A stretch of 64,000 nt of DNA from Pseudomonas protegens. GTDB lineage: Bacteria > Pseudomonadota > Gammaproteobacteria > Pseudomonadales > Pseudomonadaceae. The notes beneath the pieces are model-generated. The model was given only the letters and a program-made list of their open reading frames with translations. It was not told where the DNA came from and did not search any database. Position 1 is the stretch's first letter, and each line of letters opens with the position of its first letter. The DNA is taken from NCBI RefSeq assembly GCF_003363755.1, contig NZ_CP031396.1, positions 682,001 through 746,000 on the forward strand. The letters run 5' to 3'. The position numbers and the translations under genes are program-made. Of the stretch, positions 60,378-64,000 are shown piece after piece.

Positions 60378-61697
60378 CTACCAGATCGGCAAGGTGTAGA
60401 GCACCAGGAAGCGGGTCTGGTTTTCATCGCGGAACGCCGCGCCCGCCGGGAAATCATTGCGATAGATCGACTTGCGCGCCACCAGCCCGAGGTTCTTCAA
60501 CGGACCGCTCTGCAGCACGTACCCCAACTCCATCTGAAACTCGCGCTCCTTGCGGTCGCTGGCATTGAAGGCCGCCAGCTCGATATGGTCGCCGCGCACG
60601 TAACGCAGCCGACTCTTGAGCCCGGGCAGGCCGGAGGCGGCAAAGTCATAGTCGTAGATGGCTTGCCAGGTGCGCTCCTTGGCGTTGAGAAAGTCCGAAC
60701 TCATGGTCAGCTCGCTCATGCCCATCAACTCGGTGCCGGAGATGTAGGGCGTGGCCGTGTCGCCGCTGGAATGCATGTAGCCCAGGCTCACCCGGTGCCC
60801 GCCGAACGTGTAGCCAAACAGCGCCGAGAGGTTGCGGTTGTCGACCCGGCCGGCCTTGGCGCTGCCGTCTTCCCGGCTGAAAAAACTGCGCAGGTCGCTG
60901 CTCAGCACGCCATCGCCCAGGGGCAGGTTGTGCAGCAGGGCCAGGGTGTCCTGCTGGTAGAGGTCGGCCACCTGGGCGTGATAGGCGCGCAGGCCGAGGT
61001 CCTTGTTGACCTGGTAGTCGCCCCCCAGGTACGCCAGGTGCGAGGTGCTGGCCGTGGCATTGAAACGCCGGTTGGGCGAGGCAATGGTCATGGCCTGGTA
61101 GTCGGTGGAGTCGCGCTTGTTGATGCGGTCGATGTAGCCGGTGTTGAGGGTCAGGCCGTAGATGTCCCTGGAGCTCAGGGTGGTGCCGCGAAAGGTCTGC
61201 GGCAGCAGGCGCGACGGGCTGGCAAAGGCGAACGGCAGGAAGATCGAGACATCGCCGGTCTTCACCGTGGTCTGGGCAAAGCGCAGTTTGGCGGTGGGCG
61301 CCAGCCGCGAGTATTCATCCGCGGCGCGCTTGTCGCTGGCCGACACCGGCAGCAGTTCGGTGCCGCTGCGGTCCGGCGAGGAGTCGAGCTTGACCCCCAG
61401 CAGCCCGCGCACATCCAGGCCGAAACCGACGCTGCCCTCGGTGAACCCCGACTCCATGTTCATGATGAAACCCTGGGCCCATTCCCGGGCGGCGGTCTTC
61501 GCCCCATCGTCCTTGTAGTCGCGATCCAGGTAGTAATTGCGCAAGGTCAGGGTGCCGTGGCTGTCGTCGATAAAACCCGCCGCCCGGACTGGGCCGGGCA
61601 ACAGGCTCAAGCCCAGCAAGGCCAGAGCCAGCCGCGTGGGGAGACTGGGCACACAGGAAGCTGACGCCGCAACGGCGTTGGTGGGGAGATTTGGCAT
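60378..61697 (-). CDS. OprD-family outer-membrane porin
   Basis: The 439-residue protein begins MPNLPTNAVAASASCVPSLPTRLALALLGLSLL with cleavage near VRAAGF, and has TLTLRNYYLDRDY, EWAQGFIMNMESGFTEGSVGFGLDVRGLLGVKLDSS and LLPQTFRGTTLSSRDIYGL, ending ENQTRFLVLYTLPIW. It is the second OprD porin of the window and is divergent from an MFS aromatic transporter, with a PcaR-like box in between, so it probably forms an uptake pair for a (hydroxy)aromatic acid such as ferulate or p-coumarate. The porin and the MarR gene are convergent. Confidence 0.9.
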   Translation of the reverse strand: MPNLPTNAVAASASCVPSLPTRLALALLGLSLLPGPVRAAGFIDDSHGTLTLRNYYLDRDYKDDGAKTAAREWAQGFIMNMESGFTEGSVGFGLDVRGLLGVKLDSSPDRSGTELLPVSASDKRAADEYSRLAPTAKLRFAQTTVKTGDVSIFLPFAFASPSRLLPQTFRGTTLSSRDIYGLTLNTGYIDRINKRDSTDYQAMTIASPNRRFNATASTSHLAYLGGDYQVNKDLGLRAYHAQVADLYQQDTLALLHNLPLGDGVLSSDLRSFFSREDGSAKAGRVDNRNLSALFGYTFGGHRVSLGYMHSSGDTATPYISGTELMGMSELTMSSDFLNAKERTWQAIYDYDFAASGLPGLKSRLRYVRGDHIELAAFNASDRKEREFQMELGYVLQSGPLKNLGLVARKSIYRNDFPAGAAFRDENQTRFLVLYTLPIW

Positions 61698-62029
61698 GTC
61701 CGATGTCCATTTTTTGTTGTTGTTTTAGGGGGCGAACGAGGGCCTGGCAGCCGACGTCGCGGACAGAGAATGGAAACAGCCCAAGCCTGACGTCAACCAC
61801 AAATGACCGATAATCGAACATTAATAATATTATCTATTTTTACAGGTAATCCTTATTGATAGTTTATCTATCTGATTTAAATGGCTTTATTTGCATTTAT
61901 TAGCCGAAATCAAGGCGCTGTTCATTTTTTAGTTATCTTTGTTATCTTAATCGCCAGCCACCAGCGCCGGCGCATTCAGGCCCGGCGTCCGACTGGCCAC
62001 CACAACAAAAACAACAATGAGGTTTGCCC
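61698..62029. promoter_or_regulatory. Divergent promoter region of porin and transporter genes
   Basis: An AT-rich 330-bp gap. CCGATAATCGAACA (61807-61820) is a PcaR-like box matching the vanA one at 13 of 14 positions, and GATAG-N5-CTATC (61858-61872) is a second inverted repeat. No gene is supported. It probably carries back-to-back promoters with one shared regulator. Confidence 0.55.
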
Positions 62030-63241
62030 ATGGACAGTCCATCGCGTCGTTCGACGCTGACCATCGCTTTGTGCTTTATCGTTGCGCTGATCGAGGGGTT
62101 CGATCTGCAGGCGGCCGGCACCGCCGCCGCCGGATTGCGCCAGAGCTTCGCCCTGGATCCGAAGATGATGGGCTGGGTGTTCAGCGCCGGGATCATCGGC
62201 CTGCTGCCCGGGGCGTTCTTCGGCGGCTGGGTCGCCGACCGTATCGGGCGCAAGAAGATCCTGGTCGGCGCGGTGCTGCTGTTCGGCCTGTTCTCGCTGT
62301 GCACGGCCTACGTCGAGAGCTATTCGAGCCTGCTGCTGGTGCGCTTCATGACCGGCCTCGGCCTCGGCGCGGCGCTGCCCAACCTGATCGCCCTGTGCGC
62401 CGAAGCGGTCAGCGAACGCCGCCGGGGCACGGCCATCAGCGTCATGTACTGCGGCGTGCCCCTGGGTGGCGCGCTGGCGGCGGTGGTGGCGATGTTCTCC
62501 AGCGAACATTGGCAGACCACCTTCATCATCGGCGGCCTGGCGCCGCTGCTGGTGGTGCCGCTGATGGCCGGGTTGCTGCCCGAATCCAGTGCCTTTCGCC
62601 AACACACCGCCAGTGCCGGCACCCAGCGCGCCTCCACCGCCCAGGCGCTGTTCGGCGCAGGTCGCGCGCGCACCACGCTGGCCCTGTGGCTGAGCTACTT
62701 CTTCACCCTGACCGTGATGTACATGCTGCTCAACTGGCTGCCCTCGCTGCTGCTCGAACAGGGCTTCAGCAAACCCCAGGCGGGCCTGGTGCAGATGCTG
62801 TTCAACATCGGCGGCGCCCTCGGCTCGCTGCTCGGCGGCCTGCTGCTGGACCGCTGCAACGGGCTCAAGGTGGTGCTGTTCGTGTACGCCGGGTTGCTGG
62901 CGGCGCTGGCCGGGGTCGGGCTGTCGCAGGGCATTGCGCCCATGGCCCTGGCCGGGTTTGCCGCGGGGCTGTTCGTGATGGCCGCACAATTGGTGCTCTA
63001 CGCGCTGGCACCGCCCTCCTACCCGACCGCGGTGCGTGCCACCGGCGTGGGCGCTGCCGTGGCCATCGGCCGCCTGGGCTCGGTGGCCGGGCCCCTGGCC
63101 GCCGGGCAGATCCTCGCCGCCGGCGCCGGCACCGCCGGGGTTTTGCTGGCCACCTCGCCAGGGCTGGTCATCGCTGCGCTGTCGATCCTCACGGTCATCG
63201 CCCGGGCCAACGCCACGCCGGAGCTCAAGCCTGCGCATTGA
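62030..63241 (+). CDS. MFS aromatic-acid transporter (MhpT/AAHS type)
   Basis: The ATG at 62030 follows GAGG. The 403-residue protein has 12 helices with CFIVALIEGFDLQAAGTAAAG (AAHS helix 1), FGGWVADRIGRKKILVG and SERRRGTAISVMYCGVPLGGALA. This subgroup includes carriers for 3-hydroxyphenylpropionate and hydroxycinnamates. Divergent from an OprD porin, it is probably the inner-membrane half of an uptake system that feeds the ferulate genes. Confidence 0.88.
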   Translation: MDSPSRRSTLTIALCFIVALIEGFDLQAAGTAAAGLRQSFALDPKMMGWVFSAGIIGLLPGAFFGGWVADRIGRKKILVGAVLLFGLFSLCTAYVESYSSLLLVRFMTGLGLGAALPNLIALCAEAVSERRRGTAISVMYCGVPLGGALAAVVAMFSSEHWQTTFIIGGLAPLLVVPLMAGLLPESSAFRQHTASAGTQRASTAQALFGAGRARTTLALWLSYFFTLTVMYMLLNWLPSLLLEQGFSKPQAGLVQMLFNIGGALGSLLGGLLLDRCNGLKVVLFVYAGLLAALAGVGLSQGIAPMALAGFAAGLFVMAAQLVLYALAPPSYPTAVRATGVGAAVAIGRLGSVAGPLAAGQILAAGAGTAGVLLATSPGLVIAALSILTVIARANATPELKPAH

Positions 63242-63323
63242 ACCTGGCACAGGGCGGTTACCAGGCTCCCGGTAACCGCGGCAAGAAGCTTGGCCCGCGA
63301 CTGCGCACTGTTCGAGGACGGCC

Positions 63324-64000
63324 CTAGAACCCCACCGTCGCCGACACCAGCCAGGTGCGCGGCGTCGACAAGGTCAACCCCGCCGCGCTGTCGGACGAGC
63401 TTGCGGCCGAGGCCCAGTAGGCGGTGTTGAGCACGTTCTCGACACTGGCGCGCAGGGTGATCGGTTTCTTGCCCAGCTCGAAGGCATAGCGCGCCCCCAG
63501 GTCATAGCGCTCCCAGCCGGGGATTTTCTGCTGGTTGGCCGGGTCCAGGTATTGCGAGCTGGAATGAATCGCCCGCGCGGTCAGGGTCAGGCCGCGCAGG
63601 CTGTCGATGTCCCATTCGGCGCCAAGGTTGGCGTTGACCACCGGCGAGCCGGTGCCGCGATTGCCGTCATACAGGCCCTGGCCGGTTTCGGTCTGCACGC
63701 TGTCGAGCAGCATCAGCCCGCCCAGCAGGCGCACGCCGTCATGGGGCTCGCCGAAGACATTCAACTCCAGGCCCTGGTTGCGCAACTGACCATCGGGCTT
63801 GTAGTTGTTGTTCTCGTCGTAGACATAGGACGGCTGCTGGATGCGAAACAGGCTGGCGCTCATGCCGAAACGGCCCAGGTCATACTTGGCGCCGACCTCC
63901 ACCTGTTTGCTGCGATACGGGGCGAACACTTGGTTGGCATTGGTGGCGGTGGTCGGGGCGGTTGCGCCCTGGCTCAGGCCTTCCATGTAGTTGCTGTACA
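63324..64000 (-). CDS. TonB-dependent (siderophore-type) receptor, C-terminal part
   Basis: The frame runs off the right edge and covers about 225 C-terminal residues. YRSKQVEVGAKYDLGRFGMSASLFRIQQPSYVYDENN, NQGLELNVFGEPHDGVRLLGGLMLLDSVQTET, GWERYDLGARYAFELGKKPITLRASVENVLNTAYWASAA and a terminal TWLVSATVGF are typical beta strands and the C-terminal Phe of ferrisiderophore receptors. The plug and TonB box lie outside the window. No neighbouring sigma or anti-sigma gene is visible. Confidence 0.9.
   Translation of the reverse strand, partial: YSNYMEGLSQGATAPTTATNANQVFAPYRSKQVEVGAKYDLGRFGMSASLFRIQQPSYVYDENNNYKPDGQLRNQGLELNVFGEPHDGVRLLGGLMLLDSVQTETGQGLYDGNRGTGSPVVNANLGAEWDIDSLRGLTLTARAIHSSSQYLDPANQQKIPGWERYDLGARYAFELGKKPITLRASVENVLNTAYWASAASSSDSAAGLTLSTPRTWLVSATVGF

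Overview
The window is chromosomal DNA of a Pseudomonas, most likely of the fluorescens lineage (P. protegens / P. chlororaphis type). The evidence is high-GC coding with typical pseudomonad gene families (OprD porins, AAHS aromatic-acid transporters, CigR, Rnk) and a Pseudomonas-type tRNA-Cys. It also has a ferulate/vanillate cluster in the order ech-vdh-fcs-aat-acd plus vanAB-vanR. No rRNA genes and no CRISPR array were seen.

Layout. (1) 1-7 kb: an HxlR regulator divergent from a stand-alone FabF-like ketosynthase, then small envelope and periplasmic proteins, including a three-gene secreted/lipoprotein operon at 4.7-6.7 kb. (2) 6.8-11 kb: a decayed accessory zone with an IS1182-type transposase remnant, a VOC protein, small AT-rich orphans, a broken coding fragment, a GNAT-Rnk fusion gene and the last codons of a phage integrase. 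(3) 11-29.3 kb: an element bounded by a 95-bp direct repeat made of the 3' half of tRNA-Cys and its terminator; the intact tRNA-Cys is at the right end. Inside is a wrecked siphophage-like prophage (truncated integrase, Q-like regulator, holin, HNH, TerS, TerL, truncated portal joined to a truncated tail fibre, tail-fibre assembly protein, GH19 endolysin, nested Rz/Rz1). Its cargo is a PD-(D/E)XK nuclease gene, IS remnants, a MACPF pore-forming protein with an unknown partner, an AT-rich membrane protein, a HEPN-like protein, and a Nudix + SRA-like/HNH endonuclease operon. (4) 29.7-38.7 kb: polyamine-type binding proteins with a class III aminotransferase and a LuxR regulator, a DRE-TIM metallolyase coupled to an AEC carrier, and a MalY/PatB-type C-S lyase. 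(5) 38.8-63.3 kb: a large aromatic catabolic region. (6) 63.3 kb to the end: the 3' part of a TonB-dependent receptor gene.

How it works together. In the aromatic region, Fcs, Ech and Vdh would convert ferulate or p-coumarate to vanillate or 4-hydroxybenzoate, and VanAB would demethylate vanillate to protocatechuate. A second gene set (benzoylformate decarboxylase, aldehyde dehydrogenase, MFS carrier, PanE-like reductase, OprD porin, LysR regulator) looks like a feeder route for aromatic 2-oxoacids. Regulation can be read from the DNA. VanR-type palindromes centred on GGATCC lie in the vanA promoter and upstream of a remote MFS carrier gene. A PcaR-like box occurs upstream of vanA and in a porin/transporter divergon. 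A MarR-type inverted repeat precedes ech.

The most novel candidate is the MACPF gene pair at 14.3-16.7 kb. Both proteins appear to start with the same ubiquitin-like domain, neither has a signal peptide, and the pair sits next to a prophage lysis cassette.
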